A stretch of 64,000 bases of DNA, from assembly GCA_020283715.1 (NCBI GenBank), contig JAIQCW010000040.1, positions 23,484-87,483 on the forward strand, in the 5' to 3' direction. Below, piece by piece: positions 12,732-24,972 of the stretch. Numbering within the stretch: position 1 is the first letter of the stretch; each line of letters opens with the position of its first letter. Under the pieces are notes generated by a model. It searched no databases and was not told where the DNA came from. It saw nothing but the letters and a program-made list of their open reading frames with translations. The position numbers and the translations under genes are program-made. This DNA is from Cytauxzoon felis. Its lineage: Eukaryota > Apicomplexa > Aconoidasida > Piroplasmida > Theileriidae.

Positions 12732-13128
12732 TCGCATAATTAATATCATTCAATCACTTACAATCCTCTTATAATATTATAATAATTTTATGAAGTATAT
12801 ATAAGTTAGTATTCTTATAAGTATAATATAGTTAGTATACTTCATATCATGTTAGTAGATATATAGTATATATATTATTATTATTATTTATATAAATACA
12901 TATATACCTTCATACAACTATACTTCATCCTTCAATTGTATTAATATAGTAGTATAATGTTACTACGTTGAATAGTTATTTGTAAATTAATCAAGATAAT
13001 CTTGTAACCCGACATTTATGGGGTACATGGAAGATAGCGATTGGACCTCGAGTGAATGTAATGTATCTTCAGTGTATAATATAATTGTGATTAAAGTGAT
13101 TAATAGATTATGTTGTGTATGATGATTA
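12732..13128. other. AT-rich intergenic region between convergent genes
   Basis: About 400 bp between the 3' ends of the seven-exon gene and CLF1. It is very AT-rich with TAGTATA-like simple sequence and one orphan repeat end (TTGGACCTCGAGTG near 13044). I see no gene. Confidence 0.6.
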
Positions 13129-16100
13129 CTAATTATTATTATTCTGTTGTTGTTGTTTTTGTTTCCATTTCATTGCTGCTTGTAGTATGTTTGATTGTTG
13201 CGGTCCGTCATCTGGGAAGACGTATACGATATCTTCAATTGTTTGATCGTTATCAAGTTTCCTTTTCCTTCTAACTTTTTTAGCTTGTCTTTTTTTCAAT
13301 TTATCTATAGAATCTGTTGTACCGAATTTTTTTTCCATCTGTAAATAGTAAATTAATAATAATGCACGATCAACATTAAGATCATCAGCCTTATATAATT
13401 CCAATCCACGCTCCAATACATTCCTAGCATGATCTATACATCCATTCTCATACTCCATCAATGAATACTCCTTAAACACCTATAATATTAATATACACAT
13501 ATTACTCTAGACTCTCCACTCGAGGTCCAATCCACTATCTTCTACTGTTCCACTGCCGTGGATGCTTCTCTATTTACTTCCCCTTCCAGCTCCCGTAGAT
13601 CGCTTCCAGGTACCACTTGAGGTCCGGTACTAACTCCGCTCACATCCCTACCTTCTCTACTGCCACGATCTCCGGGAGTGGCTCTACTCTTTAGAGATAG
13701 GTAATTGGAAGAGGCACCACGCCTAGTGGAACAGAGATTGGACCTCGGTGGAGGTAACTTTGGGTTGATTATTATATAACATACTTTGATATGTGTTGTT
13801 TTGAGTAATAATCGTTCATATAGGTTGCGTACATTATCGTATTCGTTCCAATTGATTTCGATTTCGATATATTTATTCCAGATTAGTTCTGGTAGTTCCA
13901 TTTGTTCCATATTGATGGCGGCTTCACAGATACCTCGAACTCTTTTACGTTCACAAAGCATAATTTCTAAATCAATTAATGCGATCCAGCTCTATATATA
14001 TATATGATAATAATATAAATATAAAATTATAAACATACTTTAGGTTTAAATGGCCAAGTTTCGATATATTTAGCATAAATTAATCTACAACGATCAATAT
14101 TACCAAGTTTTAATTCAATTTGTGCATAATTTTCAAATAATTTAGGTTTTTTACAAAGACCTAATCCTTGTCCAAAAATTTTTCTCATTTTATCGACATT
14201 AAATATACGTAACTATAATATTTATAATAATAATAAAATAAAATTTACATATAATTCAGCAAGTAAAATATAAAATTTTGCGAAATCTTTTGGTAATATA
14301 TTTAATGCTCTATTATATATCTCTATACTTTTATTTAAATTATTTAATTTTATTTCATTAAATATAGCATAATTTATCCATAGATAAGAATATCTATATA
14401 TATATATATATTAAATATAAATATTTTAAATGATATATTAAATATACCTTCTCCATACTCTACGATAATTAACTTGTGGATAATATGATATAGCACGTTC
14501 ATATAATTCACATATACGATTTTTTTGTTCATCATCATCATCATCATTATTATTAATTAAACCTTCTTCTAATCTTAAATAATCAAACCATATATCATAA
14601 TTATAATAATCATCTAATAATTTTTCTTCATATTCATTCCTTTTTTTTGTTGATATTAATATATCTATACTTTCTTTATCTTTATATTGTTTTTGAAATG
14701 ATATAAATCTATTATATAATTCTTCTGATCTATCACGACCTAATTTTATTAATCCCTGCTCATAAATACTCTCAGCACCTTTATAATTATGATGACGCTC
14801 TTCAAAATTTGCAAATGATATAAAAAAATCTTCATTCAATAATTCAATTGGAATTAATTCAATCTTTATATTTAATTTTTATAAATTTTATTAATATAAA
14901 CATACACATAATATATATGCAGCTCTAGCCCTAGATATATCACCATACTTCTCCTCAAATTTAACCAATTTCAAAAATGCATGACATGATGGACGATTCT
15001 CCAAATACCTAAAATTAAAATTTATTAAAAAATGAAAGTATATAGAATGACCAATAGATAACCGATCTTTTCCATGTACAATCCATCCGAGGTCGTCTTG
15101 CAGACAGCTCTCCACTTGAGGTCTTTCCACTGCCGTGGTGGCCTTCTCTATTTATTTCCCCTTCCAGCTCCCATAGATCGCTTCCAGGTTCCACTCGAGG
15201 TTATAAACCTAATCTCGACGAGATACGACTAAAGTGACGGAATTCATGTTTGTTCGGATATGTCAATGAATATAATATGGAATGAAATGAGGTTGAGTTA
15301 ATCCAATAGAATCATCAAAATCCTCTTCAATGAAGTATTGTGATTAGAAGTACATCCATTGGTCATTCCACAATCTTCAGTAGTTTCCCCAGAAATGATG
15401 AAATTCCTTCAAATTTTGGGGGTAAAAATGATGTAGTGGAAGATAGTGATTGGACCTCAAGTGGAGAACCCGTAGCTGATCTACGGGAAGCGGAGGGGGA
15501 AGTAAATAGGAGGGCCACCACGGCGAGTGGAAAGAAGAGTTGCATTACACCTCGGTGGAGCGTTGAGTGAAGAACAAGGTTGTATAGGATGAGATGGGTG
15601 ACTTCAAGTAATAATAGATTGAATGGTGGACATACCTTTTGAATATATTTCTACAACGTTCAATTTCATTACATCGTTCTTCAAATTTTATATAAAGTGA
15701 CCATGCTTTATCTTCAGGATTCCATTGCATCCATCTGTATATACATTATATACACATTTTATATATATTCACCTTTCAAATACATTTCTAGCAGCTGAAT
15801 AATTACCAAGCAACTCCTCAAAATGTGAATATTTAAACCAAAATTGATCAACCCTAGGTAATAAAGCAACAACACGATCAAATAAATTACGAGCAGAATT
15901 CACATTCTTATTCCTAATCTCCATCTCAATATAACGCAACCATAAATTACTATTATTAGGATCCACCAATAAAGCACGCTCAAATACCGATCTCGATCTA
16001 TATAATATTCATTTAATAATATATATAATCATACTATAACTGAAATACAATCCACTACACCTAGTACAACCTTATCTTTCTCCAGCCATTCCGCCCGAAA

Positions 16101-16756
16101 TTACAACCTTGTCTTCCACTCGCCGTGGAGGCTTCTTCCAATTACCTATCTCTAAAGAGGAAAGCCACTCCCGGAGATCGTGGCGGAAGTATCGTTACTG
16201 GACCTCGAGTGGAAGACCCGTAGCTGATCTCAGGGAAGCGGAGGGGGAGGTAAATAGAGGAAGCTGTCTGCAAGACGAAGGAGAGGTGAATTGGACATCA
16301 GCTGTAGAAAGGCAAGGTTGTAACTTCGAGTGAAAATCGTATGTTAAAGAGGTGGAAATGGTTGTTTATTTTCAGTTGTATTAAGTTTCTTTTAAGTTAC
16401 CTTCTGAAATCGAGTTGATTGGCTTCCCAGAGTGCGTATTTGATCCATGTTCCGATATGGTGTCGTTGTCTTCTGATTTTATCTTCGAATTCTTTACGTT
16501 TTTGTGATCTGAATGTAGTGATTAATATAAGATTGATTAAGAATTTATTACCTATAATATGTTAATTCATCTTGATCTACAAATGTTTGTTTTGGTTTCT
16601 TGACTTCTTTATCTTGCCATTCTACAGCATCACGCAGGATTTGTTCTGCAGTGATTTGTATAGCTGCAGGCATTTTATTTTTGACCTATAGTAGGATTAT
16701 AAAAGGGGTATATACTAGGAATATACCTGCAGCTTATTAGGATCAAATGCTGGCAT
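13129..16756 (-). CDS. CLF1: Pre-mRNA splicing factor CLF1/Crooked-neck (HAT-repeat protein)
   Basis: ATG at 16756 ([10 protein letters not shown]) followed by many short exons; the product is a chain of HAT helical repeats. Clear units include [42 protein letters not shown] (15990-15769), [19 protein letters not shown] (15740-15640), [19 protein letters not shown] (about 15000-14900), [19 protein letters not shown] (14839-14438) and a C-terminal [15 protein letters not shown] with a QQQQNNNN end. This matches Crooked-neck/Syf3, a core scaffold of the NineTeen complex that stabilises the catalytic spliceosome. Three introns are enlarged by repeat islands (13510-13765, 15085-15580, 16045-16335); the others are 35-60 nt. 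The N-terminal [15 protein letters not shown] block is the family signature. Confidence 0.92.
13510..13765. repeat. Repeat island in CLF1 intron (a)
   Basis: Inverted ends CCACTCGAGGTCCAATC and GATTGGACCTCGGTGG, with the reverse CTCCCGTAGATCGCTTCCAGG module and the CTCTTTAGAG stem variant inside. Confidence 0.85.
15085..15580. repeat. Repeat island in CLF1 intron (b) with intron-only core element
   Basis: Core element about 15199-15450 on the plus strand. Its right module reads CCCGTAGCTGATCTACGGG, a hybrid of the two module types that makes a perfect 6-bp stem (CCCGTA/TACGGG). Confidence 0.85.
16045..16335. repeat. Repeat island in CLF1 intron (c)
   Basis: Contains CCACTCGCCGTGG, CTCTAAAGAG, CCACTCCCGGAGATCGTGG, GACCTCGAGTGGA and the forward GTAGCTGATCTCAGGGAAGCG module; right end TTCGAGTGAA is degenerate. 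Confidence 0.8.
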
Positions 16757-16863
16757 TGTTATTACAATTATATATACATTATTATATAAAATAAATTTTA
16801 TTAAATTAAAGTTTATAAATTTTATCTCTTATAGATATATATTTTTTTTAAAAACCATTAAGT

Positions 16864-19357
16864 TTATGCTAAAACATTTATACGTTTCATGTGGCGTATA
16901 ACAACTTCTTTAGGTTGTAGCATCACATAGAATTCACCATCCACCTATAGAATCTATAGAAATTCTTATTAAATACAAACCTGAAAATATGTCTTTTCAT
17001 TAGGAGTCAATTGTTTAAATATTATTTTCCATGGACCTTCACCTTCATGAACTCTACATGAACGACCCGGACATATCTATAACTATAATAGATAATCATT
17101 ATATCAAACTCACAAAATCAAATGCAATATGAGGTAATTTCTTATAAGTTACAAACTCTAAACGACCATCACCCACCTTCTGATGCTTATGAAGTAATTT
17201 GTAAATCTCGTCCTGAAAAAATTTAATTTTATAAACACAAACCATATATTAACACTCCACTTGAGGTCCAAACACTACCTTCACTTCATTCCACTCCCAC
17301 CTTTCCTTCGTCTTGCAGACGGCATCCTCTATTTACTTCCCCCTCCGCTTCCCTGAGATCAGCTACGGGTATTCCACTTCCACTCGAGGTCCAATACATA
17401 CCTTCCTCACCGCCACGATCTCCGGGAGTGGCTTTCCTCTTTAGAGATAGGTAAATAGAAGAGCTGACGGCGGGACTAACCTCAGGTGGAACGGCGAGTG
17501 GAAAGAAGAGTTGGATTGGACCTCAGGTGGAGTATACATGTATATAATGATACCTTTGACATTCCATTGATTCCGATTTTTTTGGTGAATTTGAAACAAT
17601 CGAGTCCGGAGCAGAAGCTGGGTATATTGGTGGCGATAAAAGATGCTGTTTTTGGTAGTATGGGTATATTATCATCATTAGGTTCGGTAACGAAGATGAT
17701 ATCTGTGAATAATTCACCAGTGAGCATTTTATCAATTTGACGTTCAACATGTACTTTACCAAAAAATGTTCTTTTTACAGATTCCATTAGATATTTCTAT
17801 AATAATAATTATTATTAATAATATTATTTAATCATACAAATTTATTTAATGATGGTGTTTTAGCACGTCTTCTATCAAATCCACGTCCAATTCTACTTTC
17901 TACACCGATACTAAAATAATTTCCCATCATAAATTCCATACATTTTACTTCTTCACCATTATCATTTAATATATTTATCTAATTTTTTTTAAAATAAATT
18001 ATAATAATATAAAATTAATATACCTTTTTTCTAGTCTTAGGATTTATTTTATTAAATGATCCTTCTGGTTCAACATAAATTGTAACACTCCAAAAATCAT
18101 GTAATACAATGTTTGAATCAAATACTTTTAATATTGCCTTACGTAATCTAATTAATATATAATTATTATATAAATTTTTTTTTACTTACGGCATAAGATT
18201 CTTTCTAAATGGAATTATATTTGCAAATTTATTCCATTTAAATGCTCTAGCAAAATCATTACCTATAATTCATCATACAATTATATACATATATAATTTA
18301 CCTGTCCCATAAGGAAAAATACCAAAAACTATCTTATCCGTATCAATAGAATGCTTTTCAACCTCAGTTACAACCCAAGATACCGAACCATCACCACCTG
18401 CTATAATCACACGAACCTCTATATATAAAATATAAATACATTAAATATCTTCATACACCATCCACTCCACCTGAGGTCCATCTTTTCCATTGCATGGAGC
18501 TCCTCTATTTACTTCGCCCTCAAACTCCCGTAGATCGTTCTCGGGTTCCACTTGTGGTTATAAACCTAATCTCGTCGAGATAAGGATAAGTGAGGGAATC
18601 CATGTTTGTAAGGATATCTCAATGAATATGAATTGGAATGAAGTGAGGATGTTTAAACTCAATAGAATCATCAAAATCCTCTTCAATGAAATATTGAGAT
18701 TTAAATTACATTCAATAGTCATTCCACAATCTTCAGTAGTTTCCCCAGAAATTGAGGATTTCCTTCAAAATTTGGAGGTAAAATGAAGTAGTGGAAGTTA
18801 GTGATTGGACCTCAAGTGGAACCTGGAAGCGATCCACGGGAGCTGGAAGGGGAAATAAATAGAAGAGCTGACGGCAGGATGACTTCAGGTGGAACATATA
18901 GTGAAAGACAAGGTGATTGGACTTAAGGTGGGAATGCCTAGTGGAAGGGAATGTGGAGATGAAGAGTAGGATTGTAACCTCAGGTGGAGGACAAAGTGAG
19001 GATGGGACGACAAATAGAGTCATACATGTATGATTATAAATGTGGAAATATAACAATGTAATATATGGATTCAATTAACGAATCTGGGTGACATTGTGTG
19101 GTAAACATACTTTTTTCTTTATCATCTCCACTAAGTTTGACGAGTTCGGCTAATTCTATAAATCCTGGTTTATTTCCGGATTCACCATCGAATAATGAGA
19201 ATATTTTGACTACATGTGGTACGGGTTTGATGAATTTTATCTCTTCAACACCGGGCTGTGTATAATGTGTATGAGAGATTAAACAACAAACCTCAACGAA
19301 AGCGCTTGCACGTTTGCCACCACTTTCAGGGTTGACAAAGACATAGATATACTCCAT
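16864..19357 (-). CDS. Diacylglycerol kinase (catalytic-domain-only form)
   Basis: Starts MEYIYVFVNPESGGKRA at 19357, the usual entry to the DGK catalytic fold, and ends IRHMKRINVLA at 16864; roughly 390 residues in about ten exons. The ATP-binding GGDG motif is seen in VRVIIAGGDGSVSWVV (near 18400), followed by GIFPYGTGNDFARAF, then NYFSIGVESRIGRGFD and the accessory domain HEGEGPWKIIF...VDGEFY. No C1, EF-hand or PH domains are visible, so this is a minimal kinase converting diacylglycerol to phosphatidic acid; in other apicomplexans such enzymes control calcium-triggered secretion and egress. Two introns are enlarged by repeat islands (17260-17535 and 18465-18985). Confidence 0.9.
17260..17535. 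repeat. Repeat island in DGK intron (a)
   Basis: Reverse AGATCAGCTACGGG module, CTCTTTAGAG stem variant with CCACGATCTCCGGGAGTGG, and a GATTGGACCTCAGGTGGA right end. Confidence 0.85.
18465..18985. repeat. Repeat island in DGK intron (b) with intron-only core element
   Basis: Core element about 18556-18808, plus strand, i.e. opposite to the gene. The left arm carries the CCATTGCATGG stem variant; the right module reads CTGGAAGCGATCCACGGG. Confidence 0.85.
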
Positions 19358-19508
19358 TGGAGTGGTAATTTGATGAAGATAATATACTCATATGACAATT
19401 TATGTTATGGATATTATATTAAAGAAACCCCCAAATATACAAATTATAAAAATATAAAATAGATAATTAAATTAATTTTATTTACATTATTACTAAGATA
19501 TTATTTTC

Positions 19509-21094
19509 CTACAATTGATTATCACTACTTATTGCGATACTACCAGTGGGTGATCCTATGGACCACCTGATTGAATCAAATGTACCATATAATCCAAAGT
19601 AATTGGAATTACCTCTTTTATACTCTCTAGAAAATGGATTGCTACTCCTTAATTAATCAAAATTTCTAATAAGATCTATTAACATACCAAATGATCATTA
19701 CGATGGACAAGAGTATTAATGAGATGACTATCATGAAAATTGAGATGTAAATACGAACATAAAACCAAATGAACGCTTCAATCATCAACATGAACATTCC
19801 ACTTGCACATGCTCCACATATCATTAACGTTTCATTACTCTGTAGCGTCATGAGATAACAAGCGAATGTAATACCTTTGGCGCTCTCTCACTGCGATAGT
19901 GGATATAAATTAATAATGTTAACGATAGTGATGACAATAACCTTAAGGTCCACATTATTGTGCAGCTGGCTTCATCTTGATTCATTACACGTGATTCCAA
20001 TTCTTCTGGTGTATATTCTCCCTCTAAAACCATTACCATCTCCTGGCCCTATACATATATAATCTAATCATCCTAAACCTCCTTCCTCACCTTTATAGTA
20101 ATAGGTTCAATATTATACTCAGTCTGGAGTAAATTTGATGTCTGTTTCCCTATTACTGTAAACCTCTTACAACTAGAGCCCCAAAATGTTATTCTAATAT
20201 CACCAACCTAAAGTTATTTCAAATCATTTTACATCATCATACCTTGGGGTCATTAGGGTCTCCAGTGTAGAGAGCGTCGTTATGTACCCTCGTGGTGAGA
20301 TGTGTAATGTCTGTAATCGGTAGAGGATATGTAACCCTTGGCTGCTGGTACCAGCGGTCATCAATTAACCTCAACTGTACTTTACTATTCACAAGTACAA
20401 ATGCTTCATTAGGCACATTATAGCCACCGATTTTGATTTTTGGAGTGAATATTCTACCATTTCCAGGAACGTTTGGTATGAATAAGGGATTTTTGTATTG
20501 GTTAGTTAGATATTTACCAGAATTACCCACAGGATAATCTACAAATTTACCTGAGAAGTATTTTCCAAATAAACCGATAGTCTCTATCCATTGATACATT
20601 TCTACTTTAGTCTCCACGAATACTCCATTATGGGAATATATATTACTTGAGAACTCCTTTGGGATGTAGAATAGTGTACTTGGGTCGAGGTCGCAAGTCT
20701 AAGTGTGGAAAATTTAAAAAATTTGCATCTAGACTAACAAGATGGACAAGTTTATTATTATTTGACGAAGAAGGTACACATGAAACCTAAAATAATATTG
20801 ATATTTATTTGGAGGTCCGTTTTATAGATGGTGCCAGATGTATGGATGTAAAGGAGGACTACATTCCTAAGAAGATAGTGTCTACACTATAATGGTCACA
20901 AATGAAGGTCATCTTGGTCTATTAATGGATATCCTTATATATAGAGTCCATTATACTAATTCGAGTTCTACCATTAGTACTAAACTTACAGTATTTATAC
21001 CTTTCAGCAGATTACGCCTATTATTGGCCAAATTCATATCATTCCATAGAGTAAATGTTACTATAATCAATGATAACGCTATTATTAGGAACAT
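19509..21094 (-). CDS. TMEM43/LUMA-like membrane protein
   Basis: The central exon (20640-20237) has the family block VETKVEMYQWIE, and the C-terminal exons give GDIRITFWG and MVLEGEYTPEELESRVM, followed by three hydrophobic segments; this order is that of TMEM43 (DUF1625). An upstream exon (about 20800-20750) supplies NNNKLVHL, equivalent to the NxGRLVHI box. The likely first exon is at 21094 (MFLIIALSLIIVTFTLW, one membrane helix), but the join between 21000 and 20800 is not resolved. The last exon (from about 19650) is entered through a GTATGT...TTAAG intron and ends SSDNQL at 19509. In animals TMEM43 is an inner-nuclear-membrane/ER protein; its role in protists is unknown. Confidence 0.72.
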
Positions 21095-21160
21095 TCTGGC
21101 TGGTAGGACGACCTAGAGCAGACGAATTTAGACAGATTTATCAAAATACACAGATTACAC

Positions 21161-21960
21161 ATGCAACAAGAAATAATATATTTGTCACTTTTAATGCTCA
21201 CATGTATCATTTATAATTACACATCAAAGCTTAAACACTGAGAAATTTCAAAAATTTATATTTCTATATAGCACTACACTGGGTATGACCCACCAATAAT
21301 TATTTGAACAATGTAATCGACCATCTGACCAAAAATGTGTGAGTGTCAGCATGATACGTACAATTTGATCATCGATTATGAAGATTCTACATCAAGGTTC
21401 CTTTATATCGATTGATTTTATAATTATTAATACATCTCAGTGACTGTCATCATAACCACTCAGAGGCATGTTTAAGTAACATTTACTCACCAAATCTATC
21501 AAAAATTTGCGTCAATTCACCGGATATACTGGAAGAATCCGATTTTGATAATCAATTTTATACTGCAAGAGTACCAAAAATTCCAGTGCGAAATTATTCA
21601 ATACCTCAAGGTCGAATTTGTGATGTAGAAGGCAACATGGGCGATAAATACTACACGCCTACTTTGACCGAGACGAATCAATGTTGTAGACACGATGTTA
21701 TCGGCCTGACCCAAAGGAATCGCGTCACACCAATACTCATGCCATCAAAACCTAGGGCTCATTGCAACAATTTGAAGTTCTGTACAAAACCTGTAACATG
21801 CTTCACAAGAAGGAAGAGGAATAGAATCATCACGCAACATCTATCCCACGGCTACGATAACACTGAGGTTATTGTCAAGCCTATAATACCGAGGGCGAAT
21901 TACAATGATTTATCTTGTAAAATTGTACCAAAGATGAAAATTGCTATACAGAATTACTAA
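21161..21960 (+). CDS. Cysteine-rich protein with probable signal peptide
   Basis: Three well-supported exons, 21350-21396, 21441-21960 and a probable first exon at 21161 (MQQEIIYLSLLMLT, a signal-peptide-like start, joined through an uncertain short exon near 21280). The joins are in phase and give HDTYNLIIDYEDSTSSDCHHN, EACLSNIYSPNLSKIC and later NQCCRHD, HCNNLKFCTK and SCKI: about ten cysteines in 200 residues plus a basic C-terminal half. I do not recognise the family. Secreted Cys-rich proteins are common at the surface or in secretory organelles of piroplasms, so a surface or micronemal role is possible but not shown. Confidence 0.5.
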
Positions 21961-22186
21961 TTTTATAAGGAGAGTGATGTATTATGTATTGTATCCTCAG
22001 TTTGAAGCATTAGGATGGACCTCCTTGCATCAGTCATGCCTACTTCATAGAGGCATCGTTCTCAATGTAGCCACATTATTACATAAACTTCCATCAATAA
22101 TTTAAAAAATTTCGCGCCTGATTTATAGAAATTATGTAAAGCTCTGTGATTTCTGTGAATTTATGTACTAGGATGTAGATTTCAAG

Positions 22187-23282
22187 ATGGAGGATGTCGT
22201 CATGATTACAGATGCACAAGATATCGAAAGATACATCAAATTACACATACCATTCATCATCAAAGGTAATTAAAAATTTATTTTATATTATCTACTTCAA
22301 GGTTATAAGGATGAATTTGGGCCCTGTATACTCGAGTGGTATCCTAGTACCCTCAGGGAGTTGTTGAAGGATGTACGGGTGTCTGTACATGTTTCATCCG
22401 AATCCAATCTAAACTTTGTCCATCGCAATTTCAACTATGAATATATGTCAATTTCTGAGTTTTTCAGTCGTATAGAGGCATCACAATCGAAAAATACGCC
22501 AGAATATTTATATTATCGCTCATTAGGAACTAGACCTAGGAAGGATCCATCTACTTTAGCATCCGTACATCCATATCTTGATCAGACCTTCAAGATTCCA
22601 AAGACCATACAGGATATCATAGACAAGTATTATGATATACATTCGAGTGTCTTCCGTATCGCACAGACGGGTGTAGAATTATGGACACATTATGATGCCT
22701 TAGATGTGAGTTATTATATAATTTGAAATTTCATCATTCAATATATAGAATCTTCTTGTACAGGTTATAGGTAATAAGGAAATACTGCTCTTTCCACCCA
22801 AAGATTTATACAAGCTGCGTATCACCGACACGTCATCACCAATTAAGGTGAGTTGGATGAATAGAATATCATATAAATCTACATAGAATATATGCAAATT
22901 GAAGAATGATATTGATTCATTATTAATTTATACTAATGCTTATATTGCGATGTTGGTACCAGGTGATATCTTATTTATACCTGCGACATGGTCACATGCT
23001 GTTACATCCCTAGATGACGGAGAAGATTATAAAATACCTAAAACCTGTATATCCGTCAACATGTTCATGAATGACAAGAGCATAAACTATGGGATTAAAA
23101 ATGTCTACGGTAATGAAGATCCATTACCAATGAAACAAGCATGCGATCTAGTCAATGGAACAATCACTAAACTATCACAAGCACTACCACTTTATTTTAA
23201 ACAAGCATTTTGGAGCAAGATTGCCGCTATCGCACTCGGTAAATTACAAGAAAATTGCGATGGATCAGAAAATCCATGTTAA
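22187..23282 (+). CDS. JmjC/cupin hydroxylase, TYW5-like
   Basis: Four exons, 22187-22265, 22302-22705, 22764-22847 and 22887-23282, about 320 residues. The Fe(II) site is visible as HYD in [11 protein letters not shown] and the distal His in [14 protein letters not shown]; the tail has [10 protein letters not shown], matching the YGNKDP box of TYW5, the wybutosine hydroxylase acting on tRNA-Phe. Related JmjC enzymes hydroxylate proteins, so the substrate here is inferred only from similarity. Introns are 36-58 nt. A repeat island begins just after the stop codon, in the space before the convergent coiled-coil gene. Confidence 0.8.
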
Positions 23283-23304
23283 TACACCTCTCTAATGCCT
23301 ACAC

Positions 23305-23555
23305 CAGAAGTCCAATCCACCTTTCCTTCCACTCGCCGTGGAGGCCTCTTCTATTTACCTCCCCCTCCGCTTCCCTGAGATCAGCTACGGGTTCCACTCG
23401 AGGTCATATACACAACACTACACTTCAGCCACGATCTCTGGGAGTGGCTCTACCCTTCAGGGATAGGTAATTGGAAGAGCCACCACGGCGAGTGGAACAC
23501 TGGTTGTAACCTCAGGTGAAGCTGTCTGCAAGACGACATCAGGTGGGGAGTGTGG
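23305..23555. repeat. Intergenic repeat island (23.3 kb)
   Basis: Between the convergent TYW5-like and coiled-coil genes. Carries CCACTCGCCGTGG, the reverse AGATCAGCTACGGG module and the CCCTTCAGGG stem variant, which matches the intergenic copies at 42.2 and 45.0 kb. Confidence 0.85.
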
Positions 23556-23629
23556 AGAAGACGAGGATATACGTCGATTGGAAAAATGTTTGCAATACAG
23601 TAGAGGTATTAGACAATTGGTTATTGGAT

Positions 23630-24365
23630 TTAAAAATCGACATATGAGAGTAGTAGTAATGAATTTCTATTGGATCCATCTAGTAGATGTTGATCAATAA
23701 ATCTGATTGGGCTTTTTAGATTGATCCAGTCATTGAAATTACCATCGACATAGAAACTATAACTGTGTGTAATTTCGGATAGTGTTTTATTAAATGTATC
23801 ATAATCTTGCTTATAGAATTGATTAAAATTTTCGAAATCTGCAATCTTACCAGACTTATCTTCATCTCCAAGACTGTAAACTTTGATACCATTTTCATAT
23901 TTTGTTGTATCAAGATCAATATCATATACTTCTTCGATGGTAGTTGTACGATGTGTAGTTTGTAATTCAATACCTTTATCTCTTACTAGATTGAATATTT
24001 CATTATATCTTTCTTCCCATTGTTTAGCTTCTTTCCATCCATCATCAGCTTCTGATTCTAATTCTCTAGTTAATTCTGCATGAGAATCTATTAAATGTTG
24101 ACATTTCTCTTGTGATTCTCGTAATTTATCGTTTAAAACTGTTAAAACTCTAGTGTATTCTTCACGCTCACGCTCCATACACATCTTTAACTCTAACATT
24201 TTTAAATCATGATTAATCTATTATTTATATTTTTTTATGAAAAAATTTCAATAAACTTACATTAAAACTTGGTAGTGAACGATTCCTAGGTGTAATGTCG
24301 TTGGTAATGTCATAATTTGGTAGGATATGCTCTGGTCCACTGACGTTGTTCAATGTTGAAGCCAT
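23630..24365 (-). CDS. Coiled-coil protein of unknown function
   Basis: Two exons, 24365-24261 and 24217-23630, joined in phase over a 43-nt intron; about 230 residues. The N-terminus (MASTLNNVSGPEHILPNYD) is short and polar, then residues 40-110 form a charged coiled coil (EREREEYTRVLTVLNDKLRE, ELTRELESEADD), followed by a folded-looking acidic part with DFENFNQFYKQDYDTFNK. I do not recognise it. It lies between two intergenic repeat islands. Confidence 0.7.
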
Positions 24366-24972
24366 TATTAAACTGGTTAATTTATTCCATTTAAATAAAA
24401 TATATACATTTTTTAATATTAAAATTAAGTTATAATCAGCAGTGATATTGAAAATATCTAAATGCTCTTTAGTGCACTTTTATATTTTTACTTCTTTATA
24501 AAAAAATATATAAACTACCACGAATTATACCCCTCTAATACCACTCATATAACCAATTAACTATAATAGATCGACTTCATTATCCATAGTTGACAATAAA
24601 TAGGTGGAAAAGGAAATAAATAAAGAAGCCTCCAAAATAAATAACAATTATGGAGCATCTAAGACTAAAGCATTGTCTACTCAATCTGAGGTCCTTTCAT
24701 TGTCCTGCCGTTCCAACTGAGGTCGTCTTGCAGACAGCTCTCCACTTGAGGTCTTTCCACTAGGCGTGGAGCCTTCTCTATTTACTTCCCCCTCCGCTTC
24801 CCTGAGATCGCTTCCAGGTTCCACTTGAGGTTACATCACTAACTTCTCTTGCCACGATCTCTGGGAGTGGCTTTACTCTTTAGAGATAGGTAATTGGAAG
24901 AGCCTCCACGGCGAGTGGAAAAAGAGTTGGATTGGACCTCGGTGGAACGGCGAGATGAAGATAGAGTATGAT
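24366..24972. other. Intergenic region holding one repeat island
   Basis: Between the start of the coiled-coil gene and the end of the POLD2 gene. 24370-24670 is AT-rich with nothing recognisable; 24690-24955 is a repeat island. Confidence 0.7.
24690..24955. repeat. Intergenic repeat island (24.7 kb)
   Basis: GTCTTGCAGAC hairpin, CCACTAGGCGTGG, a mixed CTCCGCTTCCCTGAGATCGCTTCCAGG module combining both module types, and the CTCTTTAGAG stem. Confidence 0.85.

Noticed and set aside
15340..15570. ORFs inside repeat islands of introns (for example in CLF1, DGK, POLD2 introns) as separate genes
   Set aside because: They are the open frames of the repeat modules themselves, repeated in many islands, and lie between exons of recognised genes.
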